This document shows, in pieces, positions 1 through 11,387 of a stretch of 64,000 bases of DNA. The stretch lies in NCBI GenBank assembly GCA_021399435.1, contig JAJTUP010000093.1, positions 62,001 to 126,000 on the forward strand. Direction: 5' to 3'. Origin of the DNA: Diaporthe sp. PMI_573 (Eukaryota > Ascomycota > Sordariomycetes > Diaporthales > Diaporthaceae). The position numbers and the translations under genes were made by a program. The first letter of the stretch is position 1. Every line of letters begins with the position of its first letter. The notes beneath the pieces are model-generated. The model saw only the letters and a list, made by a program, of their open reading frames with translations, made no database searches and was not told where the DNA came from.

Positions 1-2000
1 GTATGTTCGTGTCTAAAGACGACACCATTTACATACCCAGCGGGTTCTGGCGGCACATTTCGGATGAAGTTAGTGATCAGTCGCGGGATGCCGTTCTCGC
101 CGCGCCTTCAGGCACTAATCTACCGGTGCTCCTCCAGGTCACAAACCTCCGCCAGTCATTCGAGGCTGAGTGTCAGCAGTCTAGCATTTTCAGAGATGAA
201 GTCTCTGAACTGAGGAGCCTGCCATGGGCTCCCTTTCCAGCCTATCACTCTGTGCCATTTGACGTCAACGATTACCAGCCACTGCCATCTCAAATGGCGT
301 TCATCTGGCAGACGTATTGCGAGAACGTCGACTGGAGCATCAAAATCCTCCATCGGAAGACCATAGATAAGGTCATTCGCGAGTCCAAGGGTAAGTTGGC
401 CGCGGACTCCGTGCCGTGGCCCGCCGCCCCCGGATCTGTCATCTAACTTATTAGAACAGGGCGACTATCGTCACTGCCGGTGTCTTTGCAGGCACTCCTC
501 TTCGCTGTATCCTTGGCAGCCATCTCCTCCATGAGTGAAGAGGACGTGTTAGAAAACTTCAACAATTCCCGCATATCCCTCGCTCACCGCCTCTCGATGG
601 GCGCCGAGGTTTCCCTCGCCAAGGCCGATGTCCTCAACACCACAGATACTCGAGTACTCCAGGCGCTAGTTATTTACGTCGAGGTCAAGAGTCACGAAGC
701 AGGAACCCGCGCCTCATGGTGCCTCACGGGTCTCGTCGTCCGCATCGCCCTACTTATGGGTCTACACCGCGACGGCTCTCATTTCAAGGACATATCGCCG
801 TTCAACGCTGAAATGAGGCGGCGATTATGGTGGCATATCTGTTTCATCGACGCTCGCTCAGGGGAGTCACAAACAACCTGCACTCAATTATCTACATTTG
901 GCATCTTCCAGGATACAGAGCCGCCGACCAACGTCGACGACGAGGATCTCGATCCGCATGATACGAGTCCACCCACAACACGCGACGGCATCTCCGACGC
1001 GTCACTAGCGATTATCCGCTACCATTTCTGGCAGCTCAGTAAGCGGGAGAAGCGCCCATGGTCCCCTATGGCTACCAAGACAGACGCTCAAGAAGCTGTC
1101 ACCATCTCGCCCGAGGCGATCGAGGCCCTGGCAACGACTCGCCAGAAGATCGAAGACAACTTCCTCCGCCACGCCGAGCATGGTAATCCCGGCCACCAAT
1201 TTCTCTCCGATATAGTACGCCACGCCCTCGCGAGATCAGAGCTCAGTTTAAGCACGCAAGACGCACCACCGATAACATCATCCCTCAGCGCCTCTGTATA
1301 TCCTGGCCTCAACCGCATCCTCATCCTTTGCTTGACCGTGCTGGAGCTGTCCAACAGGCTTGAATTGTCTCCCGCCACGAGCGGCTGGTACTGGGGCCTT
1401 CAGCCACCCGTTCCCTGGCGCTGTCTGAGCGTGCTCCTCGTGCAACTCCGGAAACGACCGTGGGGCCCCACGTGCGAACGGGCATGGACGTGTCTCAACA
1501 CATACCTAACCTCATCCACCGCCTTCAGGGCCAACTGTAGGAAGGACATACTGTGGCTGCCGGTGAGAAAGCTCTTGGGAGATGTCACTGAACACCGAAA
1601 GCGAGAGAACGAGCGGATCCAGGGAGACAAAGGCATCGCTCGACAGCTACAATATCTGCAAAAGCCGGATTTTTTACGAGATCCGGACGCATTTTGTCCA
1701 CGTGACTGGCAGAATGCGACGCTCGACATGGCCGAGGTGGAGAGGCAACTGGCTCTGGAGACACAAGTGTCCGAGGGAGGCGCCGATGTTACGTGGGTAT
1801 CACGTGGTAGCGATGACGGCCTCGGGCTTCCAGTAAGGAACCCCGGCTCCCTTACGACTGACAACATGTCGAGCGGCGGGCTTAGCTCTGAAACCCCGGC
1901 GTTCGAGGCAGGCCTGGGCTGGGAGGAACTCGCCGTGGGTGGCACATTTCCGGACTCAGCTGAGGCATGGCAGGCCTGGAATCAGATGATGGCGATGTAA
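1..2000 (+). CDS. Fungal_trans-domain transcription factor, 5' end outside window
   Basis: C-terminal part of a fungal-specific regulator, running off the left edge; the N-terminal Zn2Cys6 cluster expected for this class would lie outside. Two exons are visible: to 390 and 460-2000. The 69-nt intron 391-459 has GTAAGT, a CTAAC branch site at 443-447 and an ACAG acceptor, and the join keeps frame. The region after the junction carries the family pattern: LLFAVSLAAI, then a helix with RASWCLTGLVVRIALLMGLHRDG split by ordinary spacing, then RRRLWWHICFIDARSGE, then NVDDEDLDP. This is the Fungal_trans (PF04082) middle homology region, which is thought to modulate promoter activation. At least 643 residues are coded here. 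The target pathway cannot be inferred. The domain call is firm; the role is not known. Confidence 0.88.
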
Positions 2001-3009
2001 CTCAGGCCCGAGAGCCAACAGAACGAGACGATGTTGCTGGCAATAGGCGGAGATCTGACGCGGGTACCATCATGAACGCCCCAAAACCCATCCATTTGGC
2101 CGACCTCCATTCGCAGTAATTAGTTAATAATAGTACTTTATTTATAAGCTCTATAAATACTTAGAGGTTTATCTATCCTCCTAAGGTTGCCTCCGGGGCC
2201 GCAGCTGACGGCCCACGTCGTCATTATCGAGAAATGGCCGCCGCTGTGCCTGCACTCGCCTGAGCCACCGAGACAATGCAATCAGACCAGGCAACAGTCA
2301 AGTGACTCAAGTTCGTCGTCACCAAACGCACTAATCTGCCCTCTTTTATCGCTGGGATGGGAAGTGGGTTACTGGACCTCATACAAGCACAAACTCCGCC
2401 ACAGATGTGCAGCCATAAACCAATAGTTAAGCAAAGCCAAGCGACCATACACTTGCATATGTATGTATGTGATCAAGTGCCTTGACAATATGTTCTTGTG
2501 GAATATCGGGGAACGTCTTGTTTACTGTATCAGTGCCAAGGTCTCCTCGTCTATTGCCATTTATTGCCAGAGAGCAAACCCTAATCTAAAAGTAGTGCTT
2601 TTCCCCGTGCCTTTGGGTATTTATGTGCACTAGAGAAAATATCCTGCTCGAGACTTTATTTTCACCTGACTCGGGCTACAGTGTACTTTAAATAAGTATT
2701 GTATTTTTGTAAAGGTGATCCCTTTTCGCTTTGGAAGTTAGACGTACAGTACTTTCATACCTTCTTGCACGAAAGAGTACACAGCCAACTAAAATCCGGT
2801 GTATTATTTATTCCCGTGGTAATCAGTACTTGTATAAGGTGAGTACTTCTAAGGCTGCAGAGGGAACCTGACATTAAGTACCATGAAAGATACTAGCATT
2901 AAAGTTTAAGGTAGCTCTGTTATACAGTATAACGCACATTATATAACGTAAGCAAGTCTTAACTGAGTATTATTTATATGATTCATTGGCAGTCTAAACT
3001 CATTTGACT
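2001..3009. other. AT-rich intergenic stretch, no gene seen
   Basis: The sequence becomes AT-rich, with many TATA/TTAA runs (about 2110-2165 and 2690-3000). No ORF in it has recognisable protein character. It could hold the 3' UTR of the upstream regulator and old mutated repeat DNA. Confidence 0.5.
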
Positions 3010-3729
3010 ATGGTGCTGCGATTTCACTCTCCCGCCAAACTATACTCCACAATTATGATTGGTGAAGCTGAAGAATCCGATACTAGTCATTGTGATGACT
3101 GCGACGAAACCAATCAATGCGTTTGCTCTGAGTGCAAAATGAGAAAAACCTTATTCGATAGAGAGCCAAATCTGGTTGACCCCAGTCATGGCGTCTCTCC
3201 ATCACCTCGTGAGGAATGGAAAGATGAGAACAATTGCGACTCAGTATATTTTCCAATCTGTAATCCTTATATACCGTTACTCAAATCATGCAATCCTACG
3301 CCACACCGACCCAATCACCAGAACAAGGATGATTTCAATCTGCGAGAGCTAAATCCTCGACGAGGGAAACAGCATGCAACTTTAGACTTCAGCGATCCGG
3401 CGCAATCTCCATCGGGCGACAGATCAACAATAAAAGGGAACGCTCAAGCACCATGGCAAAAGATCACTGCAAATTTACGACCGTCGATTTCTTGGCAAGA
3501 GGATGAGACCTTGCAAGAAGGAGCAACATCGACGAATGCAAAGAGAAAGCGGAAGCAACAGATAGCTATCGCCGGCTCGGTGGCCAAGCGGAAATGCAAC
3601 CAGGTTAAAATACCTCGAATGGTTCACATGTCGATACAACAATCCAATTCGGATCAGGCACCGATGAGTCCCGTTCAGTTGACTCGCACTGGGCGAAAAG
3701 TCAAACGGCCATTTAGATATAGGGATTAA
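3010..3729 (+). CDS. Hypothetical basic protein, about 239 aa
   Basis: Single open frame with ATG at 3010; family not recognised. The N-terminal third is acidic and has clustered cysteines (CDDCDETNQCVCSECKMR, about residues 27-44), a spacing that might bind zinc but matches no motif I know. The C-terminal third is strongly basic (KRKRKQQ, KRKCNQVK) and ends in GRKVKRPFRYRD, so a nuclear protein or a DNA-binding tail is plausible. It is flanked by AT-rich non-coding DNA, base composition is lower in GC than the neighbouring genes, and no intron is needed. It could be a real orphan gene or the remnant of a mobile element protein. Confidence 0.35.
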   Translation: MVLRFHSPAKLYSTIMIGEAEESDTSHCDDCDETNQCVCSECKMRKTLFDREPNLVDPSHGVSPSPREEWKDENNCDSVYFPICNPYIPLLKSCNPTPHRPNHQNKDDFNLRELNPRRGKQHATLDFSDPAQSPSGDRSTIKGNAQAPWQKITANLRPSISWQEDETLQEGATSTNAKRKRKQQIAIAGSVAKRKCNQVKIPRMVHMSIQQSNSDQAPMSPVQLTRTGRKVKRPFRYRD

Positions 3730-5930
3730 ACTAACGATGGAGATATAACACGGCTTTTTACATTGAAAGTTGTGAACGAACGGGGGTGGCTTGGTGTTTC
3801 AGATTGTAACTACATATGCATTCTGAGTGCCCTCTCAGGAGCCCACCTCTCTCCCCAGACCATAGAACATGAAAGAATGAATACACAGTCGTTACCACCA
3901 CAGTTATGAGCCCGGTTCACCTAATCCTCTCCTTTGTAGCTTTTCATGTGTCAAGCACCCCAGGCCCCCCCCCCCAGGCCTGTTGCCCGGCACGCAGGCT
4001 CCTTGGTAAACAGCGCTGTTCAAAACGTACCACTGTTACCAGTTGCGGGTCTTTGCTATGCCGTGGTAATTGGGGTAATTGCGCACTGGCACCCGAGTCT
4101 GTCGCTTTCCGTTTTCAGTGCTTCAAAACCTTCATTAAAAAATACGGGATGCCGTTGCCCCAGGTGATAAATTACCTATGGGCCATTGCTTCTCATCGGC
4201 GGCCTGGTGCCCAATCGGCCGCCCGCGACACTACATACGCATTCCAGTTCCTCGACCCTGCCTAGTTGTTTCCATCAACGCCTCTTAGGCGCAGGCTCAT
4301 CAGCGTCGATTCCCCCTTCTACTTCGCTGAACTTTCGCTTCCTAGACACTCTTTCAGGCGGTTTTTGAGCACCGAACATCCTGTTCTCAGCACCGGAAAT
4401 GTACAGACCCTCAGACTTCGCATTGTTTTGGGCGAACTCGTTGCAGGACTTGCTGGATTGGGTAACCTCGACAATCAGTTGAGGCCAAGGTCCAAAACCT
4501 TGATCTCCATCATTTCTTACCACACCGCTTCCTGACTTTACTAAATTTTGACTGTGGTTCGAGTTTGCCATGTTCGGTTTGAATTTGAACTGAGACAGTT
4601 CCATGGTTTAGTTTGAGATACAATGTGGAATTTCCGTACGTTTTATATTAGAAATTGTGTCTTGTTCCGGGTTTGAAAATATTGATTGCAATATCGCTGT
4701 CGTTGTGAACTAGGATTCTTAAATTAGGATAACGGACCGCTGGCTGCGGCCAGGGCGGCTCCTCGTTCAACAATTTCAATTAAGGCGCACGCCAACAGGG
4801 TTTGAGTTGCCAGCTTTTACTGCCACAATGATAGGCATAGAGACAGATTTCGGCACCTTACTTACTTCACATCAGCCGTATTCATTGTGGCCGTTACATT
4901 TGTAGTATCTGTCTGGTTTTCCACTCTTCCGTTGTTCCTCGAATCGGTCCCTCAAAAGCTTGTTACGTGGAGTGGCGAGCGCTGGGGACACAGGAGGAGG
5001 ATCTCGCTCGGGATCAGAAGCTGCTTGCCATAGGGCATATGCCGAGTTCTTTCACCATGAGTTTTAATGTTCGATTGCACATCGCTCCTGCTTCAGAGGG
5101 AGATGATGCGATGGACAAAATCTGGCACTCAATACTGGCTAGCTCTAGGGCCTGGAATTGCTTTGCGCCGTAGGCCGACCGGGCAGTTCCGGGAGCGGCT
5201 CGGCAGCCGCACAGGGCGTCGTCATATTGTCCAGACGAAATTCGAACCCTTGCGCGTGCTGCGTGATAGTTCATCTTGTGATCCAACAATAGAATGGCAT
5301 AAATTTCTGTGACATATACCTTTTGCTTTACTGTATTACTACATGTCTGTTAAGTACCATACTCCTGGAAGTCCTCTTGACTAGTCGAGCAAACTATGGA
5401 AACGATTTGGTCCTTTTTGTAGCCTGGCTGGCAATGAAATGGAGACGGACTTCATGTACTGTAAAGCAGAGATATCATGGATTTGAGATCCAATCGAGGC
5501 GATTGGAAACCACCCAAAGTTCTATGGAGCAATGGTCAGTGGAGGCCTTGCCTTGGAAGTGGAAAAAGGCTAATATTTCGGAAGGACGTTTCAGAAGTCC
5601 GGCAATACCTGTGAATTTTCATTTCTACTTCCGCTCTCCCGCAGGAATGGAACCTTCGAGACAATAAGTCCTGATTAATCCACGAACCAGAGGGTATGCA
5701 TTACAATAGCACATACTGTATTCATCCACATCGGTCTAAGAGTCACCCTACCGTCTCCGCCGTCCGCATCCCTTATTCTCAACAATCTGCCTCGTTTCTG
5801 ACCTCTAGAACGTCCCCTTCATCTCAAATACATGGCCTCTTCATCCAATCGTTCACAAACTGTTCTAACCACGTCGCTTAAGCCGTCATCGTCAGTCTCT
5901 CGCCGCGAGCTCAGCATTGTCGCAGCCAAC
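3730..5930. other. Stretch without a confident gene
   Basis: Several short ORFs exist but none has recognisable family character. The most gene-like are 4275-4604 (minus, listed separately) and 5014-5289 (minus, about 90 codons, no ATG context or domain). A C-run sits at about 3967-3976. The last 100-200 bases are probably the promoter and 5' UTR of the VWA gene. Confidence 0.4.
4275..4604 (-). CDS. Small hypothetical protein, 109 aa, weak
   Basis: ATG at 4604 opens a 109-residue frame that ends in a basic cluster (PAPKRR) after a KRKFSE motif resembling a nuclear localisation signal. The rest is polar and Asn/Ser-rich. No domain is recognised and nothing around it supports expression; it may be chance or part of a decayed gene. 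Confidence 0.2.
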   Translation of the reverse strand: MELSQFKFKPNMANSNHSQNLVKSGSGVVRNDGDQGFGPWPQLIVEVTQSSKSCNEFAQNNAKSEGLYISGAENRMFGAQKPPERVSRKRKFSEVEGGIDADEPAPKRR

Positions 5931-7148
5931 ATGGACAGCAGTGGGAACGGCTTCTTCGGCTCTATCAAGGGCTCCATTAGAGACAAGCTGTCCAGGTCCC
6001 CTAGCAGCGCAACTCAGACATCTACCAGACAGCCTACTCATGGGCCTCAGCCCGGGGTTCAGCCCGTGAAGCTCTTAGCGAAGGCTACTTCTGGCCAGGG
6101 CATCAGCGCCAACCCTTTCTCTAAACCCTTCTCCACTGCCTCTCCTTCCACACAGGTGTCCCGTGAGTCCTGTCATTTCCCATGTGACCAACGCAGTTTC
6201 CGCACGCTATCCTGACACCTTCCATCAGAGAGTGAGCCTCCTCCGGCATATACCAGTGTCCCCACCGCGGGAGCCAGCGCCTACCCAGCGGCGCTATCGA
6301 CGGCCCATGCTGCGCGGGATCCAAGCCCCACGCCCTCCAAGTTCTCTGCCATCGCTGTTACTACACCAGAGGATCAGTATGCCTTTCTCAGCTCTTTCGA
6401 CACCATCTTCCTTATCGATGACAGCGGCAGCATGGGCCGGTCCTGGCGGGAAGTCCAGTCAGCTCTCTCGTCTATCACCCCCATCTGTACCGCCCATGAC
6501 GCCGACGGTGTCGACATTTACTTCCTGAACCACCGGTCGCCGTATCCTACCAGCAAGTTTGAAGGGGAAGCCACGGGCGGATACAACAACGTGAAGCACG
6601 CCGCCGCTGTGGACCGCATCTTCACCTCGGTCCGTCCCTGGGGCATGACGCCCACCGGCACGCGGCTCAATGACATCCTCAAAGCCTATCTTCGGCACTA
6701 CGAAGCCGCTGTGGAGCGCGCCGGCGGAGACCCGGATTTCACAGATGTCAAGCCCATCAACGTGATCATGATAACCGACGGAGTGCCCTCCGATGACCCC
6801 GAGTCCGTCCTGCTATCCGTCGCGCAGAAGCTCGACCAGCTGGAGGCCCCGCCACACCAGATCGGCGTACAATTTTTCCAGGTTGGCAACGAGCACGGCG
6901 CGGCTGATGCGCTGCGGGCCTTGGACGATGATTTGGCTAAGATGGGCGGTGGTGTAAGGGACATGGTTGATACAGTCACATTTAATAAAAGGAACGCTGC
7001 GGGCACGAGTTCAGGTCCCTCCCTGAGCGGAGACGGTATATTGAAGGTGGTCCTCGGCGCTGTTGTGAAGAAACTGGATCGTGCTAGGATTATGGACACG
7101 GAGCGGAGAAGCCAAAGGAGCGGCAGAAGCGGCATTTTGCGTCCTTAG
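5931..7148 (+). CDS. VWA-domain protein, two exons, 383 aa
   Basis: Exons 5931-6162 and 6229-7148 joined across a 66-nt intron (GTGAGT donor, CTGAC branch, CATCAG acceptor) give one 383-residue protein. I chose the ATG at 5931 because it has an AAC ATGG context and precedes the Gly/Ser-rich leader; an upstream in-frame ATG at 5832 is possible. The N-terminal 120 residues are Ser/Pro-rich and probably disordered. A von Willebrand factor A domain follows, with the metal-ion-dependent adhesion motif D-x-S-x-S in FLIDDSGSMG, a downstream conserved Thr in GMTPTGTRLND and the acidic MITDGVPSDDPES. Such single-VWA proteins are common in filamentous fungi. Their usual role is metal-dependent protein binding; the partner is unknown. 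The frame is intact. Confidence 0.85.
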
Positions 7149-7269
7149 GAGCGAGGTTGGCAGCATCTTATGATCCCGGAGGCCAGAAAGGACCCGACGG
7201 TGGCGCTGAGCCGGAGGGTTCAGGGCAACATGTACCCCCAGTGCCCAGACCTCCATTTTCAGTATGGAG

Positions 7270-7813
7270 TATTTTCAGATCGTCAGACCAGGCTATCCCT
7301 GCTGCCCGAAGCGCTTGCTCAAATCGGGATAAATAGATCGCAAATGACTCGTTTGAACCCATCCTTAGATTTCTAACGTGGTTGTGGAATTCCCGCTTGT
7401 TTGGCCTTGTCCAGATTTTCAGGTGGTCCAATAGGTCGTTATAGTCGTAGTTATTGGTGATATTTGCCATTTCGACTAGTGAGAGGGCCTGCGCTTTCAT
7501 GGTCGAGTCTATTTGGCCAAAGACAAAAAAGAAAGCGGCCTTTTCCGTTGCATTGTCGAGATTGTTTTTGAGAGTAATTGTATCGTGTTGTAATTTGGCT
7601 AGCCGCTGGTCCTGATCAAGTCTCCATTGTTCAAATGAAATCGGTGCAGCCATCTTGTTCGCGATATGGGTATTTATAGGTTATAATTGTAATTTATTGC
7701 TAGTAGTAGAGCTGAGGAGCCTACTATACATTCCAACCGATGGGAATGTTTCCTATAGAGTTGGTATGTTATATAGGAAGTTATGTATAGTATTGCAGTA
7801 CAGTACTTTACAG
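7270..7813 (-). mobile_element. Truncated LTR-retrotransposon gag fragment
   Basis: A minus-strand frame from ATG at 7653 reads like the N-terminal part of a fungal LTR-retrotransposon gag: a coiled start with WRLDQDQRLAKLQHD, then LLDHLKIWTRP and SNESFAIYLSRFEQALRAAG. The similarity stops near 7270-7290, after which the frame only reads antisense into the 3' flank of the VWA gene, so the element is cut there. Upstream (7654-7813) is AT-rich leader sequence; no second LTR or pol is present. The pogo element is inserted at its far end. Copia or gypsy ancestry cannot be decided from this piece. Confidence 0.55.
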
Positions 7814-7815
7814 TA

Positions 7816-7970
7816 ACGTGGTTTACCACCCAGCGAGCGGTACCACCTAGCGAGCGATTTTCATCAAGTCTACTGAGTTTTGTCAACCCTAGCACCCACC
7901 GAGTGTAAAAGAATCAATTAAATTTGGCACCAATTGGTGCCAACTAGTCTTATTTGCTTACTTTCAATTA
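7816..7970 (+). repeat. Left terminal inverted repeat of pogo element
   Basis: 155 bp, beginning ACGTGGTTTACCACCC and ending TTTCAATTA. Inside are two near-copies of a CCACC(C/T)AGCGAGCG motif and a perfect 20-bp palindrome at 7924-7943 (half-site TTGGCACCAA). It matches 9985-10139 in reverse complement without a difference that I can see. Confidence 0.95.
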
Positions 7971-8137
7971 ATTTCATTCATTTAGAGATGTTTGCATGGC
8001 TGCAGTGCTAGTCTGAAGTTGTTGACTTTTGGTGGGAAAATCGGCTTCCCCACCAAAATGGAGCATTTCAGCCATGCAAGATCAACCTCAATCTATACCA
8101 GCCAGACCAACTATTTGGGCAATCCGCCGCGGACCGC

Positions 8138-9820
8138 TTAAGAATGTACTATTATACACTCAGAATCTGACTGACTAGACCCTTCTACATCTTTCTTACA
8201 AGTTTTTGCATAATGCCCAGTCTCGCCGCAGTTGCCACATCGTCGTTGAGGCGGTCCGCCGCGGTCCGCCTCCTCGGCACCACCAGCCATTTCACCAGCC
8301 AGCCGCTTCCCCTTTTGTTTCTCTTCAATTATCACCTGGGAATCCTCAATACTAAGTGCTCCTCCCAGCTGCACTCGTGTTCTTTTGGCCCTCCGGCGTT
8401 TGGCGAGTGCTATGTTGGCGTCTTGAAGTGTGCGGATCTGCTCGCTCATCATGGTGAGTGAGTGCGCCATCACTTGTGCACCCTTCGCCAGCCGATCCAC
8501 TGCCTCCATAATTGGTGTAGGAGAGCTTCCCTGATGGGTAGATATCTTGCCCTTGATAAAACTTGATTGCTGGACAGTCTGCTGAGCATTGGAAGGTGTT
8601 TGTGACTCCCAGTTTCGGGGGGAAGCTGGTATAGATGGTAATGGAGTTTGTAGGCGGACATCCAGCTTGGAAATGACAGAATCTGGGTCCCATGGAGAAA
8701 TCCCAGCTCCTCTAAACCCAGATCTCATGTTTTCTTCTGTAAAGATCTTGTCGTGGGCTGCCTTGAATGCAATGAAGAACTCAGACTTGGTGATGTGGTT
8801 GATAGAGGCCCGGATGAAGAGATTGATCTCATCACCATATGCACGCTTCAATGGCGAGAATAATCCAACGTCTAGTGGCTGGAGTAGATGAGAGGAATGC
8901 GGTGGCATGCTGATAGGGATAATGTTGTGCTCTTTGCAGTACTGCTCAAACTCTGCTGATACATGGCTCTCATGGCCATCAAGGATAAGCATCCGGTACG
9001 CACCCTTTGTCTGTTGCTTCGTATGCTTGTCGAAGTGCTGAATCCATTCAAGACCAGTCTTGTTATCTGTCCACCCATTTGGAGTAGGCTTGATGATCCA
9101 GCTTGGTGGGAAGCCTGACTCTGTTGTCCAGTTAGCAAGGTGGTAGGCGCCTTGCACGATGACGAACGGTGGGATACACCAGCCCTTCGCATTGATGCAT
9201 TCAATGACTGTCGCCCATTCTCGATTTCCAGGTTGTACAGATTTAGCCTTTCCATGTCGATCAGAACGTGTAACAACCATTGATGCGGTTATCACGCCCA
9301 TCATGAAGCCAGTCTCGTCAAAGTTGTATAGGTCGTCATCTGTGATCCCATACTTGGCTATCATGTTGCGGAGTAGCCGAAACCAGTTCCCAATAACCTC
9401 TGGATCTTCGCAGAGAGCCCTCTGATAGTCATAAGGTCGATTAAACTTGGTTTTCAAGCTTGGTTGTGCATCTATAAAGCGTCGTGCCCAGTGCTTGCCA
9501 ACAGGCTTGCCATCACGCGATGCTAGCAGGAGGTTGGCCATATCTTCCACACCAGAAAGTCGCGTTGGAAATCCTCGTGCATCTTGATCAATGATATGCT
9601 GGACAAGCACTTGCTCTTCAATTAGTTCAAGTTTATGGTCGTTGACGCGTTTTGTTTCGCGTGTTGCTCGGTTGTTCATCCTGTGCTTAAGAGTTGAGCA
9701 AGGGACGTTAAAGATCCGCGCAGCCTGGGCAGCGCTTAAGGGTTTTTTGCGGTTTGTTTTGGATTTCTTGATAGCTTGAAGGGCTAGAAGGATCTTATCT
9801 TCTTTGGAATAAATTGGCAT
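8138..9820 (-). CDS. Pogo/Fot-type DDE transposase with C-terminal zinc knuckle, 560 aa
   Basis: Catalyses cut-and-paste movement of the element around it. ATG at 9820; stop 31 bp before the 8106 region that leads into the left end. N-terminal helix-turn-helix of the psq/CENP-B type (about residues 10-55, PLSAAQAARIFNVP), then a CENP-B-like HTH (about 75-140), then a DDE_1 core with the three acidic positions visible in YNFDETGFMMG, MLILDGHESH and LLQPLDVGLF. The C-terminal region has a coiled stretch and a CCHC knuckle (CGNCGETGHYAKTC), common in fungal Fot1-like enzymes. Length and motifs are complete, with no internal stop. The protein is probably functional. Confidence 0.95.
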   Translation of the reverse strand: MPIYSKEDKILLALQAIKKSKTNRKKPLSAAQAARIFNVPCSTLKHRMNNRATRETKRVNDHKLELIEEQVLVQHIIDQDARGFPTRLSGVEDMANLLLASRDGKPVGKHWARRFIDAQPSLKTKFNRPYDYQRALCEDPEVIGNWFRLLRNMIAKYGITDDDLYNFDETGFMMGVITASMVVTRSDRHGKAKSVQPGNREWATVIECINAKGWCIPPFVIVQGAYHLANWTTESGFPPSWIIKPTPNGWTDNKTGLEWIQHFDKHTKQQTKGAYRMLILDGHESHVSAEFEQYCKEHNIIPISMPPHSSHLLQPLDVGLFSPLKRAYGDEINLFIRASINHITKSEFFIAFKAAHDKIFTEENMRSGFRGAGISPWDPDSVISKLDVRLQTPLPSIPASPRNWESQTPSNAQQTVQQSSFIKGKISTHQGSSPTPIMEAVDRLAKGAQVMAHSLTMMSEQIRTLQDANIALAKRRRAKRTRVQLGGALSIEDSQVIIEEKQKGKRLAGEMAGGAEEADRGGPPQRRCGNCGETGHYAKTCKKDVEGSSQSDSECIIVHS

Positions 9821-9984
9821 TGTGGATGCTGAGTTTTAGCGTATTGAATAGTTAAGTAGTTAGAATGATGCGAAATTGACGCGAAAAACTAGGACGCGAT
9901 CTGTACCAAAAACAAACCTACCCACCAAAACTTTAAGTTTTCAGACTAGCACTGCAACACTACCACAACTCTAAATTAACCAGA

Positions 9985-10139
9985 TAATTGAAAGTAAGCA
10001 AATAAGACTAGTTGGCACCAATTGGTGCCAAATTTAATTGATTCTTTTACACTCGGTGGGTGCTAGGGTTGACAAAACTCAGTAGACTTGATGAAAATCG
10101 CTCGCTAGGTGGTACCGCTCGCTGGGTGGTAAACCACGT
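9985..10139 (-). repeat. Right terminal inverted repeat of pogo element
   Basis: 155-bp reverse complement of 7816-7970, including the same 20-bp palindrome at 10012-10031. It ends at ACGT directly before the TA at 10140-10141. Confidence 0.95.
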
Positions 10140-10141
10140 TA

Positions 10142-11387
10142 TTTCTATATAAATAAAAATAAACAGGTTAGGATTCGGGTTCGGGTATTAAGGCTATCAA
10201 TTAGCTATCTTGCTAAGGCTATTTTACATTGAAGAGAATGTGAAAGCGGTGCCTTAAAATTGCCTAATAACTTTGTATTAAGGCAAAATAGCAGCGGACC
10301 TGTTTAGGAGTCTCCGAGTCTTCGAGCGGCGAAAGCAACCGCGAGCTCTGCGCGATATTTCACGGTGAGAACGACCTGCATTAAAGCATCCATGCCGCTG
10401 CAGAGTTCGCTTGTGCAGAGTTAGTTTCTAATAGAATATGTACACATCCTTAGCCCGGTATCGGTCGTCACTGACTGTACACCAGCAATGCATTATTCTT
10501 CACTCGACCAATCGGGGCGTCCGCGCTGGCTGAAACCGGATGGAATCTGGATGCGTCGTCGTTTGGACTTGGATGGTGGCTGTTGCAATAAAGGTGTGTT
10601 TCAGAGGCGCTAAACGAGGCTCGTTTACAAGCGTGGAACTACCCAGAGACCTCGTTCACGGCGGAACGAGCCCTCGTACCATGTGCGAGCAGCATTGTGA
10701 AGGGGCACCGCTGTCGGAGACGTGACTCGAGGTTGCGTGGAATGCAATGCAAGAGCCGACGTCCCGTCCCGTCCGCTATCACAGCCGCCAGGAGATTGGT
10801 AGACGTTTGCGCATATGGAGGCATGGCGGGAGAAGACCGCAACTAACAGGACCAAGCCACCATGACTGTGTCAGCGAGTTTCGAGCGGCTGGCTTGGGCC
10901 AGGCCTGTACGATAGGAGCGACGTCTCACAGCCTCCTCCTTTGACGTTCGGAGTGCGTGATGCTGGGATGGGTGGATGTTTCCTCGTACACAGCCGGAGA
11001 CCTGCATGATGGAGCCTGTGGATGGCGTCCACTCGAGTCCCTCATCGAGGTACTGAGAATTACCTCTTTCCCACCAAGACTTTTTCCATCATACCCATCA
11101 ACACAGCCAAGCATTCACAGGCAACTCATTCGGTTCTCCTTCCTTGCCAACACTCCTTACTTTCCTTGTCACCCTCACTTGGCACCTTCTTTGCGACCCT
11201 TTATCCGTCCATCGCTCCATCGTCCCTTGGCATCTTGCCACTCGACACTTGCTCAACACCATATCAGACTGCCCATATCAGACTGCCCTGTCTAGTTCGA
11301 CCAGCGAACAACAGCAGCAACCCGTCCAACGTCGCTACGATCCTTGCACTTCCTCGCCAAGTACAAGAACCCACAACTTCTCCCACG
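10142..11387. other. Intergenic region upstream of the RTA1-like gene
   Basis: No ORF here has family character. The first 180 bp are AT-rich and look like old repeat DNA; from about 10300 the GC content rises. The CT-rich stretch at 11060-11380, with several CACTT/TCCTT tracts just before the ATG at 11388, fits a fungal promoter and 5' UTR. Confidence 0.5.

Larger units (their letters stand above)
7816..10139 (-). mobile_element. Intact pogo/Fot-type DNA transposon
   Basis: A 2324-bp element bounded by TA on both sides (7814-7815 and 10140-10141), the target duplication typical of the Tc1/mariner-pogo superfamily. The ends are inverted repeats of 155 bp that I find identical base for base. 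It carries one full-length transposase on the minus strand and no other gene. Perfect ends plus an intact transposase suggest recent transposition. A related but truncated end lies at 38298-38578. Confidence 0.95.

Noticed and set aside
1400..1945. Long minus-strand frame antisense to the Fungal_trans gene
   Set aside because: It has no family character and lies wholly over the coding exon; such shadows are common in GC-rich fungal genes.
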